In this document: piece by piece, positions 33,609 through 46,688 of the stretch
Position numbering within the stretch: position 1 is the stretch's first letter
Layout of the letters: the number at the start of each line of letters is the position of its first letter
Origin: Botryococcus braunii
Lineage: Eukaryota; Chlorophyta; Trebouxiophyceae
NCBI GenBank assembly: GCA_002005505.1
Contig: MVGU01001123.1
Coordinates: 26,001 to 90,000, forward strand
Reading direction: 5' to 3'
DNA length: 64,000 bases
Translations under genes and position numbers: made by a program
Notes under the pieces: generated by a model
What the model saw: only the letters and a program-made list of their open reading frames with translations
Told to the model about the DNA's origin: nothing
Databases searched by the model: none

Positions 33609-34889
33609 AATCTGATGCCTCAATAACTTCAGAAATGGCCCGGAGAGAACTTGATGATTTACGTGCGCAGCTGGATGAGTCCCGAGAGCGGGAAGACGCG
33701 CTCCAAACTCAGATCGACGAACTCCGTGCGGAACAAGAGGCACGACCCACTCCCGTAATTCGTACGCATATGCCTGACAAATTTGAGGGCCGAAAGGATG
33801 ATTTGGAGCAATTTTTAGAGGATGTGCGTTCGTATTGTGTGCTTACTAATCTCCCACTTGACAAGCGAGTGGATTACGCGGTGCGGTGCCTGGGGAAGTC
33901 CGTGAAAAAGGTATGGCTGGCTAAGAAAGCCAATTACCTTAGAACAAACCCAGGTACAGCCCTGACTCTTGAAATCTTTGGACAACTTCTGGGCAGTGTC
34001 TATGACAATAGTGATAAAATCACCAAGGCAAGGGACAAGTTGGATGGGGTTTTTCAGGGTTCTGATACCCTAGAACGTTATGTCGAAAGGTTCACAACAC
34101 TGCTTGCAGAGGTGGAAGTGGGGGGAGAGCTGTCTGGGGGGGGAGAAAATTCATCGCTTTAGAAAGGGGTTGCGCGACGACTTAAAAAAGGTGGCTGTCC
34201 TTGACCCCACCACTGGGGCTCCTTACCAAGACATAGATGCATTGATCAGTGCACTAACAAAGTATGATGCTGCCGTGGGAGGCACGGCGCAGGGGAAAAG
34301 ACAACGTCTTGGGGGCCCTAGTGTGGCAGCCACCACTGCCGTCGAATATGCCTACCCCACAGCCACCCCGGACGGGACATGGACAGGATACAACTATGGC
34401 TATGGTTATCAACAAGCCCCAACGTATGCTGCGGCTCCCATGGCCATGGCCCCAGTCTACCCTCAAGCAGGTCCATTAGCCTCCATGGCAGGTGGGCCTT
34501 CCCTGTATCCCCGTAGGGATGGGGTACCACCCTCAATGCGGGTCGATCGCCGCACCGGGTTCAACCCCGAGAGGCAGTGTTTCTCGTGTCAGAGCATGGG
34601 TCATGAGGCGTGGGTGTGCCCTTTCAAACAAATGGCTGAACACCCTGAGATCCCCCTCACTGCTTTTCAGTTGCACATTGCTCAACAGATTGTGAGGGAC
34701 CGGCGGGCTCGGGGAGTTCCACTTCCTGTCATCCCTGCACAGTTTGCAGAGATGGTGAATAGGGGCCAAGCATATGGTGGGGTGGGAACGGGCGGGACTG
34801 GACCAGGTGGTAGGACTGGGCGTGGGCGCGGACGGGGCCGGGGACGAGGACGGGGCTACGGAAGAGGGCGGGGACGGGCTAGAACATGA
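33609..34889 (+). pseudogene. gag: Ty3-B gag, C-terminal part
   Basis: A coiled-coil-like start (MARRELDDLRAQLDESRERED), a retrotransposon gag core (MPDKFEGRKDDLEQFLEDVRSYC), then a frameshift in a G run at 34136-34145. In the next frame the core continues to a Tyr/Ala/Pro-rich region, the CCHC knuckle CFSCQSMGHEAWVC, and a long Arg-Gly tail that ends at 34889. Closest relative in the window is Ty3-F. Confidence 0.85.
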
Positions 34890-37800
34890 TCATGGAACAA
34901 TACCTCACCACATTTTCTCCTTATCCTAATTTTTATTCTTCTTTAAAACAGCAAGCGGGACAACTTTTAGATTGTTTATTTTCTTGTAGCACTTCTTTGG
35001 AAATTCAGCCCGATGGTACACACTTACCACAGTTTGTTGTTGTTGAACGGGGGGAAGTTGAACAAACATTATCACGCTTTCGGCAAGACCAACTTGGGAC
35101 ACCTCAAATGCATGCTTGCTTTGTCTTAGGGGCAAAAGTTGCCAAAAGTGCGACCATTTTTCCCTTTTTGAAGGGCATGCGTGTGCTCCTGCAAGGGAAA
35201 AAAGATAGGAATATTCCCTATTCCTATGTCGTTTACTATGCACCTCCCCAACATTGCATATCATTTTGTCAGGCACGAGCACATCCAGACCTTGCCTTCA
35301 TCTTCAATATCAGGTGTGGGGGGGGGGGTCAGTGGAGTCGCTCTGGTAGATACCGGGGCAACCCACACATTTGTGCGCAGGTCTTTTGTGAACACTTTAG
35401 GCCTTCGGCCGGTGAACACTCCGGTGTCTGTCCAATTGGCAGATGGCCAAACAATGACCTCTGCCGGCACTGTTTCTTTAAGGTTGCATTTGTCAAGAAC
35501 TTACGTTGAACAAAGGAAATTCATAGTCTGTGACAGGCTCTTGGATGGTATAGATGTCATTTTAGGAAATGATTTCTTGAAAGACCGGGGCGCATTCATA
35601 GACTACGCGCAAAATGCCTTGCATTTGAAGCCGGCACACTTCCCTCACTACATAACTCTCCGAAATAATGCGATTGTGCCCGGGACAAGCCCAATAAATC
35701 ATACTAAGATTATTTCAGCAATAAGTGCAAACAGGGCTTTACGGAAGGGTGCTCAAATGTTTTGGGGAGTCGTGCGAGAGGAGACAAAGGAGGGGACAAT
35801 GGGGAATGGAAGGGACCAGTCATGGGAGGAGATTGTATTGGGGAAGGTGGCCTCGGCTACCATGAAAGAAGAACCTCCCCCATGGGATACAGATGAAGCC
35901 ACCGACCTTAACCTAAACTCTCGGGATGCAATTGGTAGTATGACTGGCAAACCAAAGGAGCTGCGAGAACTTCTGTTGCAGTTTCTAGATGTTTTCCCAG
36001 ATAAGCTGCCAGAGTTGCCACCAGATAGGGGGGTAGCTCACACTATACCAATAGAACCAGGCCATGTAACCCCGTGCCGACCCACCTATAGGCTTGCTGA
36101 ACCTGAAGTCAAAGAATGTAGGCGGCACGTCGAAGCCCAAGGGTTCATTAGGCCTAGTTCCTCTCCTTATGGCAGCCCAATTCTGTTTGTTAGAAAAAAG
36201 GATGGTTCTTTCCGTATGGTCATCGACTATCGAGCGGTCAATAATCTCACAAGGAAAGACAAATATCCATTACCAAGAATTGACGATTTGCTAGATAAAC
36301 TACAAGGCTCACAATATTTCAGTTCGTTTGACCTGTTGTCGGGTTACCACCAAGTACGACAGCATGAGGCGGATGTACCCAAAACAGCATTTAGGACACC
36401 TTTTGGGTCCTATGAGTTTTTGGTTATGCCCTTTGGGCTAACGAATGCTCCGTCAACTTTTCAAAGGTTGATGAATTCAATATTTCACGACTTTATTCGT
36501 GAAGGCTTCGTCGTTATTTATCTAGATGACTTGTTAATCCACAGTCAATCCTTAGAGGATCATTACCAACATTTGGCACGTGTGCTCGAGCGGCTCCGGG
36601 AACAGAAACTGTATGCTAAGTTATCCAAATGTGACTTCCTAACGTCAGAGTTGTGTTACTTGGGACATGTTGTTGGACGGGACGGGCTGAAAGTGGATCC
36701 GGCTAAAGTTAAAGCTATCAAGGACTGGCCAACTCCCACTACGGCGAAGCACGTACGGCAATTTCTGGGGCTAGCCAACTACTTCCGCAAGTTTGTCAAA
36801 AACTATAGTACGATAGCTGCCCCACTTACCCATCTAACTGGCAAGACTCCATGGATTTGGGGCAACCCCGAGCAACATTCTTTTGATAGTCTCAAGAATG
36901 CCTTAGTCAATGCTACCACCTTGGTATTGCCAAATCCACAAAAGCCGTACCGTGTCGTTACCGATGCTAGTGACATAGGAGTTGGTGCAGTTTTATTACA
37001 AGACCAAAAGCCGGTCGCTTATTTCAGTAAAAAACTCAATTCAGCTGAGACGCGATATAGCACAACTGAAAAAGAACTTTTAGGATTCTTATATGCTTTG
37101 AAAGAGTGGCGCTGCTATGTCCTAGGCACCTCATTTGTTGTTGTCACTGACCATAAGGCTAACAGCTTTTTACAAACCCAATCTCTCCTTTCACCCAGAA
37201 GGGCGCGGTGGGCCGAATATCTGCAACAATTTGACATTAAGTGGGAATGGTCACCTGGGGTTGGCAACCCAGCAGACCCACTTTCAAGATGTCCTAATCT
37301 GGCCGTGGCCAACGTGTCGGGTGGACATCTGGGGGAGCACTCTCTCCTTGTCGAAGCGGATATGATGGGGGCAGGGGAGGCTGCAGACTCTCACTCCCTA
37401 CCCTCGCAACTGGAAGGAATGGAAGCATGGGTGCGGGTTCTAAAGGATGCTTATTTAGTTGATGGATGGCTCTCGCGTAAACAAAACCGTCGGAAATTGG
37501 CCCACCGGAACGGGTTCTGGTATAAAAACTCGCGTTTGTATGTGCCCTCGCATTACGTTTCAGTGGACGGGGCGGAAAGGAACCTCCGTAGGGAAATACT
37601 TGAAAATCTTCATGGACCCCCAATAGTGGGTCATCAAGGGCGGGACAGGACAATCGAGCTGGTCGCCAGATCTTGGTGGTGGCCAGGGGTAAATGCAGAT
37701 GTAACCGACTATGTAGCGCATTGCGACTCGTGCCAAAGAGTAAAACCTTTTTCAGGCTTACCTGTAGGGTTGTTACACCCCTTAGAAATCCCTTCTCGAA

Positions 37801-38872
37801 AATGGGAGTCCATGTCTATGGATCTCATCACGGGATTACCTAAGACCAAATCTGGGTACAATGCAATTTGGGTTGGGGCTGATAGATTATCTAAATTATC
37901 TAAATAGTTTCAGATAGAGACCCACGTTGGGTGGGCAAGTTCTGTCAGGAGTTGTTTAGGCTCACGGGGTGCCGGTCCGCCTTGTCTACTGCTTTCCACC
38001 CCCAGAGCGACGGCCAGACTGAACGCATCAACAGAATCTTGGAAGATTACCTTCGGCATTATGTGGGGGGGAGACAGACTGATTGGGATAAGCATTTGTG
38101 TGAGGCCGAGTTCGCATATAATAATACTTACAATCAATCTATCAATACTACTCCGTTTCGCTTAACTTTTGGGCAGGACCCTGTGATCCCTTTTCAAGAA
38201 ATCTATGATGCACCTGTTCTTGGTCGTGGTATCGAGCAAGAATATGTTCCAGCTGCGGCTGAGTTTGTCAGACGTATGCGGTGGGACTTAGAACGGGCCA
38301 GGACTTGCCTTAAGGCAGCCCAAGAAAGACAGAAGGCGTACGCCGATAAAAGGTGGCGGGACCTACCAAGCTTTGAAGTAGGTCAACAAGTCCTGCTTTC
38401 GTCAAAGAATATTAAGTTCAAACATTCCAGGACTAAGAAATTGTTGCCAAGGTACATTGGCCCCTTTCCGGTCACCCGGGTTATTTCCCCGGTAGCATAC
38501 AAGTTGCTGCTACCTACGCATATGCGCATGCACGACGTATTCCATGTTTCCCTTCTCAAACCTTATAAAACTGACGGAAGCGTGCAACCCCCACCTCCTC
38601 CTGAAACCATAGATGGTGAGCTAGAATATGAGGTGGAGGCAGTGCTTGCACATAGAGAGCGGAAACTTAGGGGCAAGAAAGTAGTGCGCGAGTATCTTAT
38701 TAAGTGGTCCGGCTATGAGAGCATCCATAATACCTGGGAACCCGAGGAAAACTTAGTGCATTCTCGAGAGGCGGTACAGCAGTACTGGAGTCTAACCACG
38801 GGGCGTGGGTCGGAAGCTAAACGGACAGGAACGGAGGCTACATCTCAACGCAAGCGTGCTAGGCGTGCTTGA
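34886..38872 (+). pseudogene. pol: Ty3-B pol, chromovirus with chromodomain
   Basis: A short frame 34886-35509 overlaps the gag end and shifts at the G run near 35320 into the main pol frame. Protease has VDTGATHTFV. RT: PCRPTYRL, FRMVIDYRAVNN, VVIYLDDLLIHS. RNase H: VVTDASDIGVGAV, TEKELLGFLYAL, VTDHKAN. Integrase has the HHCC finger (GHQGRDRT...HCDSCQ) and first Asp (SMDLITGLP); a stop and deletion at about 37905 remove the stretch before VSDRDPRW, then HPQSDGQTERINR. The C-terminus is a chromodomain (YLIKWSGYESIHNTWEPEEN), which in chromoviruses directs integration to marked chromatin. Confidence 0.92.
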
Positions 38873-39372
38873 CGCCCTGGCAGGTCGGGTCGGCCCCTTG
38901 GTGCTCCTTTTGTGGGAAGCTCTGGAAGTGGCAATCAGAGTGCACCTTGGGGGTACTCCAGTATGGGTAGACCTTAGGAGTGGAACGGACATGGGAACGG
39001 ACGAGAGTGAGGGGCGTGGCCCCTCTCGGGTGCGTGCGGTGCTAACCGCTCACCCTGGACAGGACACATGTGTAGAGTGTCGCGACTTGTGTTTACCCTG
39101 ATGTATCGTGATGTGGAAAGGACCAGTGGAAAGGACTGGACTAGTTGTCGTATCGGTTCCCGGGTTCGCGTAAAGGACAGGACTGGACATGTAGGAACAT
39201 ACACGGACTGGACTGTATATGTAAGGACTGGACAGGACAAGGGGTCCGGCTGGGGCTGGGGACGCCGGACTAGCGACTCTCGGTCTCTAAAGCTCCAAAA
39301 CCTAAAGCCTTGGGTGGTTAGGTTAGTCTCCTTACCTACTTGGCCGGGACGTCCAAGATAGGAGGGGGAGGA
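38873..39372 (+). other. Ty3-B 3' untranslated region and polypurine tract
   Basis: No gene. 39114-39245 holds short degenerate repeats of GGACTGGA/GGACAGGA. The polypurine tract AGATAGGAGGGGGAGGA ends at 39372. Confidence 0.7.
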
Positions 39373-39618
39373 TGTAACAGGGGTTCAACGATCGGGCGAA
39401 CCTCGTGACGCGTAACGGCGTTACACGTGCAATAGCGCACCGGTGGTGCTGCTGTGCGGGCAGAGATTGGACAAGATAGAGAGTTACTAGGATAGTGTAG
39501 GCACCTAAAGGCTTGGGTTTAGAGTTATAGAGACCTTGGGCGAGAGGTGGAGCCCCATTATGTAAGGTTCGTGGCAGTCGGGGTTTGGGACCTTTGCCGA
39601 TCGGTCCGTGACACTGAT
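39373..39618 (+). mobile_element. Ty3-B 3' LTR, truncated
   Basis: TGTAACAGGGGTTCAACG... next to a polypurine tract. Matches the 266-bp solo LTR at 47946-48211 over its length but lacks about the last 20 bases and runs into copia-3 integrase at about 39618. Confidence 0.75.
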
Positions 39619-41496
39619 GGTGTCTTTGGACTTTACTGGGATAACTGCTTTCCACTGAGAGGCTTCATCCAGTACAGTAACCCACAAACGTTCACCAGTA
39701 ATGGCTGCGGGTGTAATGGGACCCACAGTATCTATGTGTACTCGGTCCAGAGGTTCCAAGGCAGGTCTGGTACTGGTTCCGAAAGAGGGTCTGGCAGTCT
39801 TTCCTTCAATACACGCTTCACAGTGTACCGGGCAATCAGTGCAGGGAGAGAGGGAGGTGTCAATCCCAGTCACCAGGTTCTCCTTAGCAAGACGCTGCAT
39901 CCACGTTTCTCCAGGGTGTCCCATTCTGCTATGCCATAAGTAACGTTTGGCACAGCTGTGTGACAAGATACTGGATTTTAACTGTTTGGTTGCACTGGCT
40001 GCATGCTTTGATGTGCTGGTCCCTCTCACTGCAACTACACTATGAATGTAGTACAGTCCCATCTCTGCAGTGACCTGAGCTCTCCAGTGGTTTGGTCCAC
40101 TGACATATGAAAAGGCACCCACATTGTCTGTTTGGAATACTGCACCATCCCTAAGGGCAGCAGATACTGACAGGATGTTGGTGGTAGCTGAAGGGACACA
40201 CTGCACATGATGGATCCAGAAGGGAATGCGTTGCGGGCTCAAAATACAGACTGACCCAGATGCAATAATACACCCAGTGGCATCAGAGGTAGCCAAGTGC
40301 AGGGGAATTGGTTTGGCATGGATGATAGGATTACGCAGCAATGCCACGTCATTTACTAGGTGGACCGAGGCCCCACTGTCAACCAGCCAGGAATGCTGTA
40401 AGGGTTTACTGATCGTACTGTCCAGGACATTGTGGGATATTGTGTACAGCATACCTTCAGGAGGAGGTGGAGGTGGAGCAGGAGGCTGCAACCAAGCAGG
40501 GAAGGCATCTGCACCATGATGGGCCAGTTGGGCTACTGGAGGATGGTGGCCACCCACAGGTGGCTGGCCCTGAGGCCACATGCCTTGCAGCTGCTGGACT
40601 GCTGCCACCACGTTCCTCTGGGTCTCCTCGTCCCTGCGCCTCTTTCTGCAGTCTCTCCAATAATGGCCCTTTTTATTGCAGTAGTTACAAACTCCCTTGG
40701 GATCAGATGCACTAGAAGACTGCTGAGCAGTTGCTGCACTTGCTGCTGGCGGGTTGCTGGCTCCACTAGTGCTTGGGGTGATGGCCAGGACTCTGGGCTG
40801 GCGGGGAGCTATCTCATCAAAGCCCAGGGACGCTGCAGTGGTACGTAGTAATTCAGCCAGTTTGTTGAGTGGATATGCGACGGCTGTGGACAGGCTGCCA
40901 GGCTCCTTAGCTGCCTCAGGGAGACCCTGCACTATTTGGGTCGCTACAAAGCCATCCATCAGATGATGATTATTTCTGTGGAGGCAGGCTTTGAGATTGA
41001 GCATGCGATTCACGTATTGGGAAATTGTTTCATCATGTCTCATCCCTTGACCCATTTCTTGCAACCAGTCCATGTTTGCCTGAAGATTATGTCCACCAAT
41101 GAATTTCCTGCATATGTACTCATACGCATCATATGCAGATCCCAGTTCTGCCAGTTCTCCCTGCCACTCCTCAGGCACAGATTCATACAACAGTAACAGA
41201 GCTGCTGCATCATGCAACGTGCCAGGCATGGCCTCCAGCACTGCAGGAAGGGACCCCTTTGCCTCATTGGCTGCCAAATAAGCACTCTTCCAGATCAGAA
41301 TATTATGTCCCTTGTCCCTCAGTTTGATGTGTACTTTAACCTGAGTGGGAATAACTTTTGGCAATACATCACCTTCCCCCCTTGATGTACTTGGGGTGCA
41401 GGGTTCTCGAACAGGTGTAGAGGTGGTGGTCTCGCTGCTTGAGGTTGACGCCCCACTCGTTGACTGCCCCTTCTTCTTCGATGTCATTGTTTGCAC
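39619..41496 (-). pseudogene. gag-pol: copia-3 gag-protease-integrase, truncated
   Basis: Minus strand, one open frame. Gag starts MTSKKKGQS at 41487 (an upstream in-frame ATG is at 41496). CCHC knuckle CNYCNKKGHYWRDC; Pro-rich tail; protease WLVDSGASVHLV; GAG-pre-integrase LWHSRMGHPGETW; integrase start DRVHIDTVGPITPAA. The frame then runs at VKSKDTI into the Ty3-B LTR, giving a short chimeric tail. The rest of integrase, RT and RNase H is missing. It is closely similar to copia-1. Confidence 0.92.
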
Positions 41497-41545
41497 TCTA
41501 TACGATTATCAAGGAAACATTCAGACAGTCATCTCAACCAACGGA

Positions 41546-42033
41546 CTAATCACTGTCTGACTCCGTCTCCCAGTCAGCTTCACATCGAACACTCAGAGAC
41601 AGGGTGTCTTTGAAAGCAGCTACCGGGATAGTGGACAATGCTAACTCCACTGAGTTGTACGCTGCAATTTCGGCTGTTTCCTGCTCTCTGTTCAGCCAAA
41701 CAATGGTACGCCAATACTTCAGGAACTTAGCCTTCGTGATGAACCCAGGCACAAGATTCACAAACGAAATCTCCCACGGGGTGAATTTATAAGCTGGATA
41801 CACAGGGAATCTTTCCGCAAACCACGATGGCAGAGGAAGCGGGCGTCCAGCTTACAGATGAAGAACGTAGTTTTTGATGATGAGGTCGCTCGCTCGTCCG
41901 GTGTACGTTCTCCTCGAGGTCCCCCAGCCTTGATTCGATCGTTGTACGAGGGAGGTCCAGTCCTTAGGTGAGCAGGAACGTTGACACAGGTAGTTTTTCT
42001 TGCCGTCTGCTTCGAGCGGCGTTTCTTAGCCAT
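41546..42033 (-). pseudogene. copia-3 ORF1, H3-tail-like start, frameshifted
   Basis: Starts MAKKRRSKQTARKTTC at 42033; KQTARK equals H3 residues 4-9. Then RTGPPSYND (PPxY-type), then a frameshift. The first frame ends at 41758; the other frame (41803-41546) carries FPVYPAYKFTPWEISFVN, a helical segment (AAYNSVELALSTI) and an acidic end (EADWETESDSD). It stops 59 bases before gag. Same order as in copia-2. Likely one protein of about 165 residues before mutation. Confidence 0.55.
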
Positions 42034-42086
42034 TCACGGTTGTCTTCCTCCGTCTTCAGAGCCACCCACACTCAACGGGAGAGTGG

Positions 42087-42099
42087 TGGGCCCATAACC
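42087..42099 (-). promoter_or_regulatory. copia-3 primer binding site
   Basis: Minus strand GGTTATGGGCCCA directly after the LTR, identical to copia-1; matches the initiator tRNA-Met anticodon region. Confidence 0.78.
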
Positions 42100-42791
42100 T
42101 GTTAGGTTATGGGCTTGGCGTATTCCTGTGCAGTGGCGGCAGGGAGGGTGTGAGTCAAAGTTCGCTCTACTGTGTGACGAAGAGTAGCGTCTAGAACATG
42201 AACAATCAAGGACTGATTGGGCAACTTTAAGGAAACACCCGGAGTGCTTGTGTAGTCCCAAACAAGTCTATTACAATTGCTCACTTGCTCTCTCTTAACA
42301 ACGGAATTCAAACTACCCTAACTGGTACGTACTCAGAAAGGATCAATCTCATTGTCCGATGATAAGATAGCCAAGCACATACACATAACATGAAATACTA
42401 AGGTCAACAAAGCCTCAAATCTCCCATTCTATTCACAATCACGTTACCTGTGCAGTGGCGGCACGGAGGGTGTGAGTCAAAGTTCGCTCTACTGTGTGAC
42501 GAAGAGTAGAGTCTAGAACATGAACAATCAAGGACTGATTGGGCAACTTTAAGGAAACACCCGGAGTGCTTGTGTAGTCCCAAACAAGTGCCTTGCCTCT
42601 CCGTGCTAGCACCACTACCTTCCTGCACTAAACGTGTCTGTAACTTGCGTTATCTCTATCTACATTCAAATTGTTCCTAACCGCGAAGTCTTTGTAGTTT
42701 CGCCCATATTAGTCATTTATTATTGTCACTGACGGAAAAGCCACTATTACTCCACTGAGGGAAAGGCATAAATAACTCATCCAATACAACA
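42100..42791 (-). mobile_element. copia-3 5' LTR
   Basis: 692 bp, plus strand TGTTAGGTTATGG...CAATACAACA. Two 143-bp blocks at 42125-42267 and 42447-42589, nearly identical to each other. Its flank (AAGAT at 42792) does not match the flank of the copia-F1 LTR at 19299, so the two belong to different insertions. Confidence 0.88.
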
Positions 42792-45268
<2,477 letters not shown>

Positions 45269-45534
45269 GAAGGGTCATCAGGATCGTCCGATGGGGGATC
45301 GGAAGCATGGGCCATCTCAATTGACGATGATATCCAGTTTTTAACCCAAAAAACAAGCTGTGTTGCAGCCCAACAGCTATGCACACATTTACATTGCTAA
45401 AGATGCTTCAAAATACTGCAAATAACCGAAATTTTGCATGCGTAGACAACCGTAGTTGACTCCCGCCTACGTACGATTTTCCTACGCTTTTTCTACGTAC
45501 GCGTAGGTACGGAACGCGTAGTTGCCCAACTCTA
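45269..45534 (-). mobile_element. hAT 5' terminal region with subterminal motifs
   Basis: The element end is TAGAGTTGGGCAACTACG on the minus strand at 45534, next to an 8-bp sequence CTTTCAAG (45535-45542) that matches the LTR-A target (CTTTCTAG at 9938-9945). The 100 bases inside hold repeated CTACG/CGTAG and TACGCGTAGG motifs, as expected for transposase-binding subterminal repeats. Confidence 0.65.
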
Positions 45535-46688
45535 CTTTCAAGACCAATTAGGACCCTCAGGAAGTCCCGTGTTAGGGAGTACAGCCAGAAGTAGACATTG
45601 GCTTCAGACTGAATAGATTTACCTTCTCGTGGGTGCTGTGTGGTGTCGCCCCATGGAAGTGATCGCAACTTAAAGGCACCTACCGATAGATGCCGACGGA
45701 TGTACCTGAACCTAAAGATTGATGATTTGGCAATTCTAAGCCGTTCAAGACCGCTTCTGATATATTCTAAAAAGTTAGCTGCGTGAGAGCTACGCCGGTA
45801 TGCACATGAAAGCGCCTGTTGTCTATATAAAGAGGGATGCCTCCCCCTCACAGTTACAGTGAGTTCGCAAATTGGCTGGTTGTAAGAGTTCGCCCCCAAG
45901 TTCATGCCTCCTGTCCGGGCCACGCCTCGTTAGTGTGTTTGAGTCTTACCAGATCCGAGGATCAACCGAGTTCCACCTGAGCAACACCTGCAGTGATACC
46001 TGCATAATTGTTTCAAATACTGGACTTGTGATAGTAATTCAGAGTAATACACAGTAAAGCAACATTGAAGCATTAACATACCGTACGTATCAAGGAGCCG
46101 TAGTACCCCGGTAGAGTACCAAAGCAACACCCGCACGAACAAGTAAGTCCAAACATTTCCAAGGAGATTTGTCAATGGCCCTAGTCGTAACCTACAAATA
46201 GGTGAAGCATCACCACCTAGATCAAGCCGCACGTTCAGTGCCACGCACCCAAGCCGTAGGGAACAATCGTCCCAAGCCCTCGAGCCAAGGAAGAACACAT
46301 CCTTGAATAGCCGTATAAGCTCGCCAAATATAGTTTTAGTAATAACAGAACCTTGAAAGACGCAATTGTTTAAGTCCACACGAACCGCGACCACACCACT
46401 AGGTAGCCGCACGCCCTACCGACTAAAATAGTCCGGCCAACCCGAAACAAGCCGGCAAGCCGAATCCGCAATCCGGAGCCGTCCCCCGGACCGTAAATCA
46501 ATTGTCACACCGTAACAGCTAGGTCTCAGGGCCGTAATCCCTGGGTGGCGATCCTGTCCAGACGTACCTTTAACAGTAATTGACCGCAGCAGTACAACCC
46601 AGACTCAAAACCCTGATAATATTCAGCCATTTAAACACGAACAAATTTGGATACCGTTGGGCACGGGTACCCTATAGAGCACGCTACA
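45535..46688 (+). mobile_element. LTR-A copy with TATA box, 5' end missing
   Basis: Joins the two halves known from Ty3-A: 45540-45840 matches 9946-10250, and 46088-46676 matches 2625-3212. Contains TCTATATAAAGAGGG at 45822-45836. Ends GAGCACGCTACA at 46688, inside the Ty3-D integrase frame. The front is cut by the hAT element. Confidence 0.8.

Noticed and set aside
39505..39618. C-terminal tail of the copia-3 frame beyond integrase
   Set aside because: It is translated Ty3-B LTR sequence after the truncation point, not part of the protein.
19300..42791. One single copia element spanning from the LTR at 19300 to the LTR at 42791
   Set aside because: Flanking bases do not form a target duplication, the LTRs differ by roughly 12%, and about 1 kb of pol is missing at the Ty3-B junctions; two elements are more likely.
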